Positions 1 through 7,786 of a DNA stretch of 11,896 nucleotides are shown here, piece by piece. The notes under the pieces are model-generated. The model was not told the origin of the DNA. It was given only the letters and a program-made list of their open reading frames with translations, and ran no database searches. The number at the start of each line of letters is the position of its first letter. The stretch's first letter is position 1. Both the position numbers and the translations under genes were made by a program. This DNA comes from Candidatus Aerophobota bacterium (GTDB taxonomy: Bacteria; Aerophobota; Aerophobia; Aerophobales; B3-G15), in the NCBI GenBank assembly GCA_021162265.1, contig JAGGZA010000070.1, positions 1 to 11,896 on the forward strand. The letters run 5' to 3'.

Positions 1-728
1 ATGTTATACTATGTAATACTGATGCAGATCCCCTTTTAGAGAAAAATTACATTGAAATTCTTCTTGCTAAGCAAGTTGATGGGTTAATCCTCACTTCGGT
101 TCGTATCATCGATGATTTGGATGAATACATCAAAGAGAAATTCCCTTTGGTATTTATTAACAGAGAACCTCCTCTGAGTGATATTGACTTCGTAGGGATA
201 AATAATGTGGCTTCTGCTAAAATGGCTGTTGATCATCTTATAAAATTAGGACACAGAAAAATTGCCTTCATTAGAGGAGAACCAGCGTCTTCGGCAAGTT
301 TTAGTAGATATGAAGGTTACAAAATGGCTTTAGAGGAAGCTGGAATTCCCTATTTAGATGATTTAGTTAAAATAGGGTATTTAAAATACGAAGGTGGATA
401 CAGAGCAATGGAATCTTTTCTAAAAGGTGCTTCAGTTCCTACTGCTATTTCTTGCGCAAATGACATGATGGCTCTGGGAGCAATGGATGCCTGTGCAGAT
501 AAGGGAATAAAAATTCCTCAGGATGTAGCTATAGTTGGATTTGATGATATATGGGTAGCTTCTCTAAAAAGTGTGCAGCTTACCACTGTCCGTCAGCCTC
601 GCTATTTGATGGGAGTAAAAGCCGTTGATTTGATGATTAAAAGAATTCGGGGTAAAACAGGTAAAAACAAAAGAATAATACTTCCTACAAGATTAATCAT
701 CAGAGAAACCTGTGGGAAGAAAAGATAA
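1..728 (+). CDS. LacI-family transcriptional regulator, C-terminal part (5' end outside window)
   Basis: This is the effector-binding domain of a LacI/GalR-type repressor. The frame is open from base 3, so the N-terminal helix-turn-helix lies upstream of the window and about 241 residues are visible. Family landmarks are VDGLIL near the start, then PLVFINREPP, GINNVASAKMAVDHLIKLGH, IAFIRGEPAS with a following RYEGYKMALEEAGI, SCANDMMALGAMDACADKGI, and VAIVGFDD followed by a LTTVRQP-type segment. These form the periplasmic-binding-protein-like fold that binds a sugar or sugar derivative and controls DNA binding. It stands 43 nt before the dehydrogenase gene and is probably the local regulator of the catabolic operon. 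The effector cannot be read from sequence. The family assignment is firm; the role as regulator of the downstream genes is inference from position. Confidence 0.93.
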   Translation, partial: VILCNTDADPLLEKNYIEILLAKQVDGLILTSVRIIDDLDEYIKEKFPLVFINREPPLSDIDFVGINNVASAKMAVDHLIKLGHRKIAFIRGEPASSASFSRYEGYKMALEEAGIPYLDDLVKIGYLKYEGGYRAMESFLKGASVPTAISCANDMMALGAMDACADKGIKIPQDVAIVGFDDIWVASLKSVQLTTVRQPRYLMGVKAVDLMIKRIRGKTGKNKRIILPTRLIIRETCGKKR

Positions 729-771
729 TATAAATTGATTCCACAAAATTAAAAATGGTAAGGAGATAAAA

Positions 772-2259
772 ATGGCAATCCTGGAGGAACCAATAAAAAA
801 AACTCTGCTGCTAAAAAACTACATTGGTGGTGAATGGGTTGAATCTAAAGGTGAGTTTCACGATATTATAAATCCAGCAACTTGTAAAACTATATCCAAG
901 GTTCCTTCCTCAACTAAAGAGGAAGTAAACGAAGCTGTGAAAAAGGCTAATAAGGCTTATCCTGAGTGGAGAAGAACCCCTCCTCTTGCCAGAGTAAGAC
1001 GCCTTTTCCAATTAAAAGAGCTTTTAGAAGAGAATTTTGAAGAGCTTAGTAGAATTCAAACTATGGAACACGGAAAAACAATTGATGAATCCCGCGGAGA
1101 GACAAGAAGGGGAATTGAAAATGTAGAAGTTGCGGCAGGCATACCCTCATTAATGATGGGATACAATTTGGAAGATATTGCAACAGGTATAGATGAGTAC
1201 CTAATAAGGCAACCCTTGGGAGTTTTCTCTTGTATTGCTCCTTTTAACTTTCCCTTTATGGTTCCTCTTTGGTTTGCCCCTTACGCTGTTGCTACAGGAA
1301 ATTGTGTTATTATCAAACCATCACCCAGAGACCCTATTAGCCAAGTAAAGATCGCGGAACTGGTGGATGAGGCTGATTTTCCACCGGGTGTTTGGAACAT
1401 AGTGCAGGGGGGAGCGGAAGTTGCTGAAATCCTGTTAGAGCACTCAGATATTAAAGGGGTATGTTTTGTTGGTTCAACTCCAGTAGCAAAAGAAATCTAC
1501 AAAAGATGTGGACAAATGGGTAAAAGGGTTATTGCTCAGGGAAGCGCAAAAAACTTTATATTAATTATGCCCGATGCTAATTTAGAAAAAACTATCCCAG
1601 CTTTAATGACATCCTTTTTTGGTAATACAGGCCAGCGGTGTTTATCAGGAGCAAATGCTGTTGTTGTTGGGAAAGATGATGTATTTTACAAAAATTTTGT
1701 AGAGGCATTTCTTAGTGCAGCATCCAAGATAAAAGTGGGCTATGGTCTTGATGATGGAGTTCAAATGGGGCCACTTCAATCAAAGAAGGCAAAGGAAAGA
1801 GTTTTAGGATTTATAGAAAAAGGAGTAAGTGAGGGAGCAAAAATTATACTTGATGGAAGAAAAGTAAAAATTACAGGAAATTACCCTGAAACTTGCTTTC
1901 TTAATCCAACTATTTTTGAAGAAGTTACAGTGGATATGAGTATTGCTAAGGAAGAGATTTTTGGCCCTGTAGCGAATATTATGAGAGCTAAGGATCTTGA
2001 TGAGGCAATTGATATGATTCACGCCTCTCGTTACGGAAATGCAGCATCTATTTTTACCTCAAATGGCAAATTTGCCAGAGAATTTCAATACAGGGTTAAA
2101 TGTGGCAATATAGGTATCAATATTGGGATAGCTGCTCCTATGGCTTTTTTCCCTTTTTCTGGAATGAAGGATTCTTTCTTTGGTATCCTGCATGGACAGG
2201 GTAAGGAAGCCATTAGGTTTTTTACTGAAAGTAAAGTGGTAATTCAGAGGTGGTGGTAA
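772..2259 (+). CDS. mmsA: CoA-acylating methylmalonate-semialdehyde dehydrogenase-like ALDH
   Basis: A 495-residue aldehyde dehydrogenase superfamily protein of the MMSDH (MmsA/IolA) subgroup, which converts methylmalonate or malonate semialdehyde plus NAD+ and CoA to propionyl- or acetyl-CoA and CO2. The cytosolic catalytic domain shows IAPFNFPFMVPLW with the oxyanion Asn159, FVGSTPVAKEIY at 232-243, catalytic Cys290 in NTGQRCLSG, EEIFGPV, and a C-terminal MAFFPFSGMKDSFFG block typical of MMSDH. The region near 253-262 reads VIAQGSAKNF, so the general-base Glu of hydrolytic ALDHs is absent, as in CoA-dependent members. Arg113 (RRGIENVE) and Arg289 (QRC) appear to align with the two substrate/CoA-related arginines of Bacillus IolA, by recalled alignment. 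The Trp usual in FPFSGWK is Met here. The start has the Shine-Dalgarno AGGAGAT at 761-767. Subgroup is well supported; the exact semialdehyde is not. Confidence 0.85.
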   Translation: MAILEEPIKKTLLLKNYIGGEWVESKGEFHDIINPATCKTISKVPSSTKEEVNEAVKKANKAYPEWRRTPPLARVRRLFQLKELLEENFEELSRIQTMEHGKTIDESRGETRRGIENVEVAAGIPSLMMGYNLEDIATGIDEYLIRQPLGVFSCIAPFNFPFMVPLWFAPYAVATGNCVIIKPSPRDPISQVKIAELVDEADFPPGVWNIVQGGAEVAEILLEHSDIKGVCFVGSTPVAKEIYKRCGQMGKRVIAQGSAKNFILIMPDANLEKTIPALMTSFFGNTGQRCLSGANAVVVGKDDVFYKNFVEAFLSAASKIKVGYGLDDGVQMGPLQSKKAKERVLGFIEKGVSEGAKIILDGRKVKITGNYPETCFLNPTIFEEVTVDMSIAKEEIFGPVANIMRAKDLDEAIDMIHASRYGNAASIFTSNGKFAREFQYRVKCGNIGINIGIAAPMAFFPFSGMKDSFFGILHGQGKEAIRFFTESKVVIQRWW

Positions 2260-2694
2260 ATGCACCTTCAAACAGCTTCGCAAGTTATTAACTATGCCGT
2301 AGAACTTGAGGATAAATCGACAAAATTTTATGAAGATTTAGCTGAAAAATTTGAAGAACAAAGAGAAACCTTTTTATCCCTTGCTAAGGAAAACAAAAAA
2401 AATAAATTACTTATTCAAAGAACTTACAATGAGGTTGTAAGTGATGCACTTGAAACTGGTTTTTCTTTTGGGGGTTTATACACGGATGATTATTTAATTG
2501 AGATTAATTTAACTCAAAATGAGAATTATTCTGATGCCTTAAGCAAATCTTTAGAAATAGAGGAGAAAATTCAAAAGTTTTACGTAAATACAGCCGAAAA
2601 GTCAAAATCTTTCTTAGCTGATGTTCCACGGATATTTGAGAAAATAGCCAAAAAGAGAGATGAACGCAAAGAAAAACTAAAATCACTTTTGTAA
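2260..2694 (+). CDS. Ferritin-like (rubrerythrin-type) four-helix protein lacking most metal ligands
   Basis: A 144-residue, highly charged helical protein. Its two halves each resemble the rubrerythrin/ferritin-like repeat: a helix ending in ELEDKSTKFYEDLAEK (11-30) followed by FLSLAKENKKNKLL (38-51), then SLEIEEKIQKFY (97-108) followed by IFEKIAKKRDERKEKL (125-140). By alignment to the usual pattern, the Glu of helices 1 and 3 are present (Glu17, Glu101). The ExxH pairs of helices 2 and 4 are replaced by Asn45xxAsn48 and Arg133xxArg136, so a diiron site looks unlikely. The ATG follows directly on the dehydrogenase stop codon with AGGTGGTGG just upstream, suggesting translational coupling. 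No signal peptide or membrane segment is seen. The fold assignment is by pattern only. The function is unknown; a structural or regulatory partner of the dehydrogenase is a guess. Confidence 0.7.
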   Translation: MHLQTASQVINYAVELEDKSTKFYEDLAEKFEEQRETFLSLAKENKKNKLLIQRTYNEVVSDALETGFSFGGLYTDDYLIEINLTQNENYSDALSKSLEIEEKIQKFYVNTAEKSKSFLADVPRIFEKIAKKRDERKEKLKSLL

Positions 2695-2705
2695 AGGAAA
2701 AATCA

Positions 2706-3539
2706 ATGGTTTCTCATTCTGAAAAGCTAATCAATGAGTTAAACGATATGGCTAAACAGCTTAGGATAGATGCTCTGGAGATGATTCACAGAAGAGGTCA
2801 AGGACACCCAGGTGGTTCCTTATCTATAGCGGAAATTATAGCTGCCCTTTTCTTTCATCATCTGCGAATTGACCCTATGCGTCCTGATTGGGAGGAGCGT
2901 GATCGCTTTATATTAAGTAAGGGTCATGCCTGCGCTACTTTATATGCTGCTCTTGCTCACCGTGGCTTTTTCCCCATAGAGGAGCTTACAAATTGGGGAC
3001 ATCTTAACTCCCGCCTGCAAGGACATCCAGATAGGCTTAAAACTGCTGGTGTGGAGATGACTACAGGGTTTCTCGGACATGGATTAGCTATTGGTGCTGG
3101 GTTGTGTTTAGCCGCTCGGTTAAAAAAGATGAATTATCATACTTACGTATTGCTCGGCGATGGGGAATGCCAATCTGGGATTCTCTGGGAAGGGGCGCTA
3201 ACCGCAGGGAAATACAGGCTCTCCAATTTAACTGCAATTGTAGATTACAATGATGTTCAACTGGATGGTCCAGTGCACGAGATTATGCCTCTTGAGCCTT
3301 TTGTTGAAAAATGGAAGGCCTTTAGTTTTGCTGTTATAGAAATTAATGGCCACAATATGAGAGAGATTTTAGATTCATTAGATATGGCTTTACAGATTCA
3401 TACCAAACCAACGGCTATCATCGCTCACACTACAAAAGGAAAAGGGGTATCCTTTATGGAAAATAAAGCATCCTGGCATGGCCGAGCGCCAAATGATGAA
3501 CAATTTGCCAGGGCTAAAGCTGAACTTCTGGGGAGATAG
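2706..3539 (+). CDS. Transketolase, N-terminal (pyrophosphate-binding) subunit
   Basis: A 277-residue protein covering the thiamine-diphosphate pyrophosphate-binding half of transketolase, encoded separately as in many anaerobes and archaea. Visible motifs are RGQGHPGGSLS (30-40, His34), SKGHA (71-75, His74), GHPD (106-109), GFLGHGLAIGAGL (121-133), and the Mg/TPP signature starting GDGECQSG at 151 and ending with Asn182 in VDYND. The last 50 residues contain TKGKGVSFMEN and WHGRAPN, the normal end of this half. With the next gene product it would make a heteromeric transketolase that moves a two-carbon ketol unit between ketose and aldose substrates in the cytosol. It begins 11 nt after the ferritin-like gene, behind AAAGGA at 2693-2698. 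Family assignment is firm; the substrates need not be the pentose-phosphate ones, given the catabolic setting. Confidence 0.94.
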   Translation: MVSHSEKLINELNDMAKQLRIDALEMIHRRGQGHPGGSLSIAEIIAALFFHHLRIDPMRPDWEERDRFILSKGHACATLYAALAHRGFFPIEELTNWGHLNSRLQGHPDRLKTAGVEMTTGFLGHGLAIGAGLCLAARLKKMNYHTYVLLGDGECQSGILWEGALTAGKYRLSNLTAIVDYNDVQLDGPVHEIMPLEPFVEKWKAFSFAVIEINGHNMREILDSLDMALQIHTKPTAIIAHTTKGKGVSFMENKASWHGRAPNDEQFARAKAELLGR

Positions 3540-3543
3540 AATA

Positions 3544-4491
3544 ATGGAAAAGTCATCTTTTCGTAAAGCTTTTGGAAAGACATTAGTTGAGGTGGCTACA
3601 AAAAATCCCAATGTAGTAGTTTTAGTAGCTGATGTTTCCTCATCAGTAATGACCAATTATTTTGCAGAAAAATTTCCTGAGCGTTTTTTTAATCTCGGAA
3701 TTCAGGAAGCTGGGATGGTTGATACTGCTGTTGGTTTTGCTCTTGCTGGAATGATTCCCTTTGTTAATACCTTCGCCGGACTTTTCCTTAGAACAATGGA
3801 ACAAATTAGAACTTGTGTAGCTTATGCCAAGACAAATGTGAAGTTAATTGGAGGATATGCTGGAGTATCAGATTTTAAGGATGGGCCAACTCATCATTCC
3901 ATCATAGATATTGCTACTATGCGAGCTATGCCTAATTTAACAGTAGTAGCTCCAGCTGATGCAGTTGAGGTAAAAAAGCTCTTACCTCTCGTAGCTGAAT
4001 ATGATGGACCGGTTTACATGCGTATCAGCAGGGCGGATACACCCGTTGTTTTTAATGATAATCATAAAGTAAAAATTGGGAAAGGGGTACTTGTTCAAGA
4101 TGGAAATGATGTAACTTTAATTGGCAGTGGTGTGATGGTGTATCGCTGCCTTAAAGCAGCAAAGATTTTATCTAAGGAAGGGATAAGTTGTAGAGTGATA
4201 AATATCCATACCATAAAGCCATTAGATGCTTCTCTTATAAAGGAGTCAGCAGAAAAAACAGGTGCCATTGTCAGTGTAGAAGAGCACTCTATTATTGGGG
4301 GGTTAGGGGCTGCTATAGCAGAGGCTCTTGGCAATATGTATCCGGTACCTCTTGAGCGAGTAGGTATTGCCGATACTTTTGCCGAAACTGCTTTAGATTT
4401 TGAATCTTTATTAGATCATTACGGAATGGCAGTTGAGGATATCATCAAATCAGCAAAGCGTGCCTTTGAACGCAAAAAAGGTAAAAAATGA
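3544..4491 (+). CDS. Transketolase, C-terminal (pyrimidine-binding) subunit
   Basis: A 315-residue partner of the preceding subunit, containing the pyrimidine-binding and C-terminal transketolase domains. Key features are LVADVSSSV (27-35), LGIQEAGMVDTAVGFALAG (51-69) with Glu55 as the likely residue activating the thiamine aminopyrimidine, GGYAGVSDFKDGPTHHSI (103-120) with His117 and His118, the YMRISR segment at 158-163, and a C-terminal domain with VSVEEHSIIGGLGAAIAEAL. I chose ATG 3544 because GGGGAGAT at 3530-3537 gives good spacing and the protein then begins like its relatives. An in-frame ATG at 3478 would add 22 residues overlapping the upstream gene. The gap to the N-terminal subunit is 4 nt and the stop overlaps the next start (ATGA), so the three genes are surely co-transcribed. 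Confidence 0.94.
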   Translation: MEKSSFRKAFGKTLVEVATKNPNVVVLVADVSSSVMTNYFAEKFPERFFNLGIQEAGMVDTAVGFALAGMIPFVNTFAGLFLRTMEQIRTCVAYAKTNVKLIGGYAGVSDFKDGPTHHSIIDIATMRAMPNLTVVAPADAVEVKKLLPLVAEYDGPVYMRISRADTPVVFNDNHKVKIGKGVLVQDGNDVTLIGSGVMVYRCLKAAKILSKEGISCRVINIHTIKPLDASLIKESAEKTGAIVSVEEHSIIGGLGAAIAEALGNMYPVPLERVGIADTFAETALDFESLLDHYGMAVEDIIKSAKRAFERKKGKK

Positions 4492-5519
4492 AAGCAGTTG
4501 TAAAATTTAAGGAAGGTACAGGAAATGTAGAGGTTAGGGATGTTCCAGAACCTGTGGCAGGACCGAGTGAGGTAAAAATTGAAGTTAAGGCAGCAGGTAT
4601 ATGCGGTACCGATATTCACATATACTACGATGAATTTCAATCTAATCCCCCTGTTGTTTTAGGTCATGAGTTTTGTGGAGTGATAAGAGAGGTTGGGGAG
4701 AACGTAACTGAATTTAAGGTAGGCGACAGGGTGACCTCTGAAACAGCAGCTAAGGTTTGTGGAAAGTGTATGTTTTGTAGAACGGGAAATTATAACCTCT
4801 GCCCACAGAGAAAAGGTCTGGGATATGGAGTAAATGGAGCATTTACTAAATACTGTGTGGTAAGAAAAGATATAGTCCACCTTCTTCCTGATAATGTAGA
4901 TTTTGTATCAGGAGCATTGAGTGAGCCACTTTCCTGTGCTGTTCATGGAACTATTGAACAGACTGGAATTGAGGCAGGAGAGGTCGTTGTGGTTGTTGGT
5001 CCTGGACCAATTGGACTTTTATCCTCACAGATTGCCAAAGTAGAGGGGGGATTTGTTGTTGTTATAGGACTTTCTGTTGATAAGGAAAAGCTATCTTTGG
5101 CAAAAAAGTTGGGAGCTGATATGGAAGTAAACATTGAGAAGGAAAACCCAGAGGAAATTGTTAAAGATTTAACCAAAGGGTATGGAGCAGATGTTGTTCT
5201 TGAGTGCTCTGGGTCACCTTCGGGGGCAAGATTAGGGTTAAAACTTGCAAGGAAAAAGGGGAAGTTTACTCAGATGGGACTTCTTGGAAAACCAATTGAG
5301 ATAGACTTTGAGCAAATCGCCTACAAGGAATTACAGGTAACAGGATTTTTTTCTCATAATTGGAGCAGTTGGGAGAAGGCTTTAAATCTTCTTGGACAGG
5401 GAAAAGTACAAACAAAACCTCTGGTCACAGAGGAGCTTCCTATAACTGAATGGAAGAAAGGTTTTGAAAAAAAGGAAAAAGGAGAAACAATTAAAACGAT
5501 TCTATATCCTGTAGGTTAG
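4488..5519 (+). CDS. Zinc-dependent medium-chain alcohol/polyol dehydrogenase
   Basis: A 343-residue MDR-superfamily dehydrogenase similar to sorbitol, threonine and inositol/scyllo-inosose dehydrogenases. The catalytic zinc ligands are Cys39 (GICGTDIHIY), His60-Glu61 (GHEFCGVI) and Glu146 (SEPLSCAVH). The structural zinc loop has Cys91, Cys94, Cys97 and Cys105. The Rossmann nucleotide-binding motif is VVVVVGPGPIGLL at about 166-178. It would reversibly oxidise a secondary alcohol of a polyol or sugar with NAD(P)+. Its start overlaps the transketolase stop by 4 nt (ATGA), so it is translationally coupled and part of the same pathway. It could supply the ketose used by the transketolase or reduce a ketone product. 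The family is certain; the substrate is open, and the close resemblance among sorbitol, threonine and IolX-type members does not allow a choice by eye. Confidence 0.92.
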   Translation: MKAVVKFKEGTGNVEVRDVPEPVAGPSEVKIEVKAAGICGTDIHIYYDEFQSNPPVVLGHEFCGVIREVGENVTEFKVGDRVTSETAAKVCGKCMFCRTGNYNLCPQRKGLGYGVNGAFTKYCVVRKDIVHLLPDNVDFVSGALSEPLSCAVHGTIEQTGIEAGEVVVVVGPGPIGLLSSQIAKVEGGFVVVIGLSVDKEKLSLAKKLGADMEVNIEKENPEEIVKDLTKGYGADVVLECSGSPSGARLGLKLARKKGKFTQMGLLGKPIEIDFEQIAYKELQVTGFFSHNWSSWEKALNLLGQGKVQTKPLVTEELPITEWKKGFEKKEKGETIKTILYPVG

Positions 5520-5700
5520 TTATGTATCTTAGGCTTTACTCAAGAGAAAGAGAAAATGACAAAGACCGAAGATAGAAAGTTAGTGCAAATGTAAAGATGT
5601 TGGAGGTAAAATATTTTGAGGAGAGTGCCATAAAGTTATTTGAAGCTGGTGAATTTAACCTTGGCAAAAAATGTGTTAATAATTAGTAGTGAAGTTAGAT
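5520..5700 (+). other. Intergenic stretch with a small possible gene remnant
   Basis: After the dehydrogenase stop there is no clear intrinsic terminator. In one frame there is a 17-codon ORF from ATG 5522 to a TAG at 5573-5575, then, after a further open stretch, a 29-codon ORF (5597-5686) starting MLEVKYFEESAIKLFEAGEF. The second looks more protein-like than random sequence, but there is only an unconvincing Shine-Dalgarno in front of it. It may be a decayed gene tail or chance. I do not recognise a family. Confidence 0.3.
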
Positions 5701-5811
5701 CGTAAATACTCACTAAAGCACGTGTACTATTGTCATTGCGAGCCTGCCGAAGGCAGGCGTGAGATTGCTTCGCTTACGCTCGCAATGACACGGGTTTACT
5801 GAATATTTACG
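5701..5811. repeat. Nested palindromic repeat with terminal-inverted-repeat-like arms
   Basis: The core 5731-5790 has perfect 13-bp arms, TGTCATTGCGAGC (5731-5743) and GCTCGCAATGACA (5778-5790). Inside them lies a GC-rich hairpin, GCCTGCC (5742-5748) with loop GAA and GGCAGGC (5752-5758). Outer arms 5701-5717 and 5795-5811 match as inverted repeats at 15 of 17 positions, with CGTAAATA at the left end and TATTTACG at the right. The core has the GAGATTGCTTCGCTTACGCTCGCAATGAC-like character of a dispersed intergenic repeat found in many uncultured bacteria (recalled knowledge). I see no flanking target-site duplication. Only one copy lies in this window, so its repetitive nature in the genome is inferred. 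On RNA it would fold into a strong stem that may stabilise or end the upstream transcript. Confidence 0.75.
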
Positions 5812-5929
5812 GCCATTAGCTGGGAAAAGGAAGACTTTCTAAAAGAGAAAATTTTAAATAATTAAATTTTTTTAGAAGCTTTCAGAGAAAAACTAACAAT
5901 GTGGTAATAACTATCATGAGGAGAAAAAA
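5811..5929 (+). promoter_or_regulatory. Leader element A upstream of the AOR gene (paired with element B)
   Basis: This stretch runs from GGCCATTAGCTGGGAAAAGG to the Shine-Dalgarno GAGGAGA before the GTG start at 5930. It resembles the sequence before the binding-protein gene at 8039-8164: shared blocks are GGCC-N-TTAGCT, a GGGAA(A)GGAAG(A/G)CTTTC block, a GAAGCTTTC/GGAGCTTTC block 44 nt further on (47 nt in B), an AACAATGT/AACGATGT block, and AGGAGA. It can fold as a short hairpin at about 5823-5839 followed by a long A/T-rich hairpin in which TCTAAAA near 5838 pairs with TTTTAGA ending at 5876. It may be a cis-regulatory RNA leader or contain operators. No known riboswitch class is recognised. 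Confidence 0.5.
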
Positions 5930-7786
5930 GTGAGATTTGGTAGTTGGGGGAAAATAATCTGGATAGATTTAGGTAAAGGAAAGACAGAAATCAAAAGTAT
6001 AAACGAGGATATTTTTGAAAAGTATCTTTCTGGAAGCGGCCTTGCTGCTAAGATTCTTTACGAGGAGTTTAATAGCAGTTTGGAGGCTATTCACCCTAAT
6101 AGTCCCCTTGCCATCATTGCCGGGTTTCTCACTGGAACTCCTGTTCCCTGTGCTTGTAAACTATCAGTATGTGCTAGATCTCCCCAAACAGGTATCTGGG
6201 ATGAAGCTACTGTAGGAGGATATTTCGGGGCAGAGCTAAAGCGGACAGGCTACGATGGTGTAATAATCACCGGGAAAAGTGAAACTCCGGTTTATCTATG
6301 GATTACGCAAGGTGAAGTTCAGATAAAATCAGCTGGACATCTTTGGGGAAAGAACACCTTCTCAGTTACAGAAGAGCTTTTAAAAGAGACTCATCCAAAA
6401 GCAAGAGTTGCCTGTATAGGTCAGGCAGGAGAGAATCTTTGTGGAATAGCATCCATTATGGTTGATGGATGGGAATCGAGAGCTGCGGCAAGAGGTGGTA
6501 TGGGAGCAGTTATGGGAGCCAAGAATCTTAAAGCTGTTGTGGTTAAAGGTACAGGGTATCCTGAAGTTAAAAATAAGAAAGAGCTTACTGCATCCATTAG
6601 AAAGACCCTTCCCTTTCTTAAACAAACCACTCAGGGACTGCATAGCTTTGGCACAGCAGTTGGGATGGCTTCTGGAGTGGAACCTTCGGGAGATCTTCCT
6701 ATTAAAAATTGGCTTCAGGGAAGATGGAAAGAAGGAGCAAGGAAAACTACCGGGGAAACCCTGGTGGAAAAATTTTTGGAAAAACACTATGGATGTTTTA
6801 ACTGTCCTATACGCTGTGGTAAGATTATCAAGTTGAAAATCGGGGATGAGGAAAGGTTAATGCATGGTCCAGAGTATGAATCTAACGCTGCTTTAGGAGC
6901 ACTTTGTCTAAATGATAGTCTTGAGGGAATATCCGCTGCCAATGAACTTTGTAATCTCTATGGGCTTGATACTATTTCTACTGGGTCGACAATAGCCTTT
7001 GCTATGGAAGCTTTTGAGAAAGGGATAATATCTGTTTCAGATACTGATAACCTTAAACTTAAATGGGGAGACACTGAGGTAATAGTTGAGCTCATCCATA
7101 AAATAGCAAAAAGAGAGGGAATTGGTGACCTTCTGGCTGATGGGACAAAAAAAGCAGCCCAGAAATTGGGTAAAAATTCCATAGAGTTTGCTGTCGAGGT
7201 TAAAGGCCTGGAGCTTCCTATGCACGATCCACGTGCTTTTGTCAGTATGGGTTTAACTTATGCTACTGGTAATCGTGGAGCTTGTCATAATGAATCTTTA
7301 GCCTATACCTTTGAGGAAGGACCTCCAGTTGAAGGAATACCTTATAATCATTCTTTATCCCCTCACGATTTTCAAGGCAAACCAGAGCTAATTGTAAAAT
7401 TGCAAAACTACATGGCTTCTCTTAATGCCCTTGGCCTCTGTAAATTTTTATTCTGTGGAAAAGTAGGTCCTCCAAAGGTAGCAGAATGGACAAATCTTGT
7501 TACAGGATGGGATTTAACCAGTGAAAAACTCTTAAAAATAGGAGAGAGACTTTTTAACCTGAAGAGGATGTATAACTACAGATTAGGAATTACCCGTAAG
7601 GATGATTTTCTTCCTCCCAGACTTTTAACCTGGGATAGAAAAGAAGGTGGTGCAAAAGATAGCCTTCCTCACTTGGGGAAAATGCTTAATAAGTATTATC
7701 AGCTTCGAGGTTGGAGTGAGGATGGGGTTCCTACCAGAGAAAAATTAAAAGAATTGGATCTGGAGAAAATAAGAGAAAATAGATAA
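5930..7786 (+). CDS. Aldehyde:ferredoxin oxidoreductase-family tungsten enzyme
   Basis: A 618-residue cytosolic member of the AOR family, whose enzymes use a tungsten bis-pterin cofactor and a 4Fe-4S cluster to interconvert aldehydes and carboxylates with ferredoxin. Domain 1 holds GKIIWIDL (7-14), AGFLTGTPVPC (64-74), TVGGYFGAELKRTGYD (94-109) and the pterin-contact AARGGMGAVMGAKNLKAVVVKG (186-207). Cluster ligands are Cys289, Cys292 and Cys296 (GCFNCPIRCG) plus Cys504 (LGLCKF). Further family marks are HGPEYES (312-318), GLDTISTG (345-352), HDPRAF (432-437) and ATGNRGACH (445-453). The length is close to the usual 600-620 residues. GTG 5930 is the start, behind GAGGAGA. No pterin, tungstate-transport or ferredoxin gene is adjacent. 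The subgroup (AOR, FOR, GAPOR or other) and the aldehyde cannot be fixed. It may detoxify or use aldehydes from the neighbouring sugar pathway. Confidence 0.93.
   Translation: MRFGSWGKIIWIDLGKGKTEIKSINEDIFEKYLSGSGLAAKILYEEFNSSLEAIHPNSPLAIIAGFLTGTPVPCACKLSVCARSPQTGIWDEATVGGYFGAELKRTGYDGVIITGKSETPVYLWITQGEVQIKSAGHLWGKNTFSVTEELLKETHPKARVACIGQAGENLCGIASIMVDGWESRAAARGGMGAVMGAKNLKAVVVKGTGYPEVKNKKELTASIRKTLPFLKQTTQGLHSFGTAVGMASGVEPSGDLPIKNWLQGRWKEGARKTTGETLVEKFLEKHYGCFNCPIRCGKIIKLKIGDEERLMHGPEYESNAALGALCLNDSLEGISAANELCNLYGLDTISTGSTIAFAMEAFEKGIISVSDTDNLKLKWGDTEVIVELIHKIAKREGIGDLLADGTKKAAQKLGKNSIEFAVEVKGLELPMHDPRAFVSMGLTYATGNRGACHNESLAYTFEEGPPVEGIPYNHSLSPHDFQGKPELIVKLQNYMASLNALGLCKFLFCGKVGPPKVAEWTNLVTGWDLTSEKLLKIGERLFNLKRMYNYRLGITRKDDFLPPRLLTWDRKEGGAKDSLPHLGKMLNKYYQLRGWSEDGVPTREKLKELDLEKIRENR

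Noticed and set aside
3478..3543. Upstream in-frame ATG that would lengthen the transketolase C-terminal subunit by 22 residues
   Set aside because: It overlaps the end of the N-terminal subunit and has no good ribosome-binding site, whereas ATG 3544 has GGGGAGAT at the right distance and gives the usual N-terminus.
5811..5929. A molybdenum/tungsten-cofactor (Moco/Tuco) riboswitch before the AOR gene
   Set aside because: The position is attractive, but I could not match the consensus of that RNA. The same leader also stands before a sugar-binding protein gene, which does not need the cofactor.
6380..6787. A 135-codon open frame on the minus strand inside the AOR gene
   Set aside because: It lies fully within a gene with convincing AOR motifs, is rich in Ser, Phe and Cys as expected of an antisense shadow, and shows no domain.
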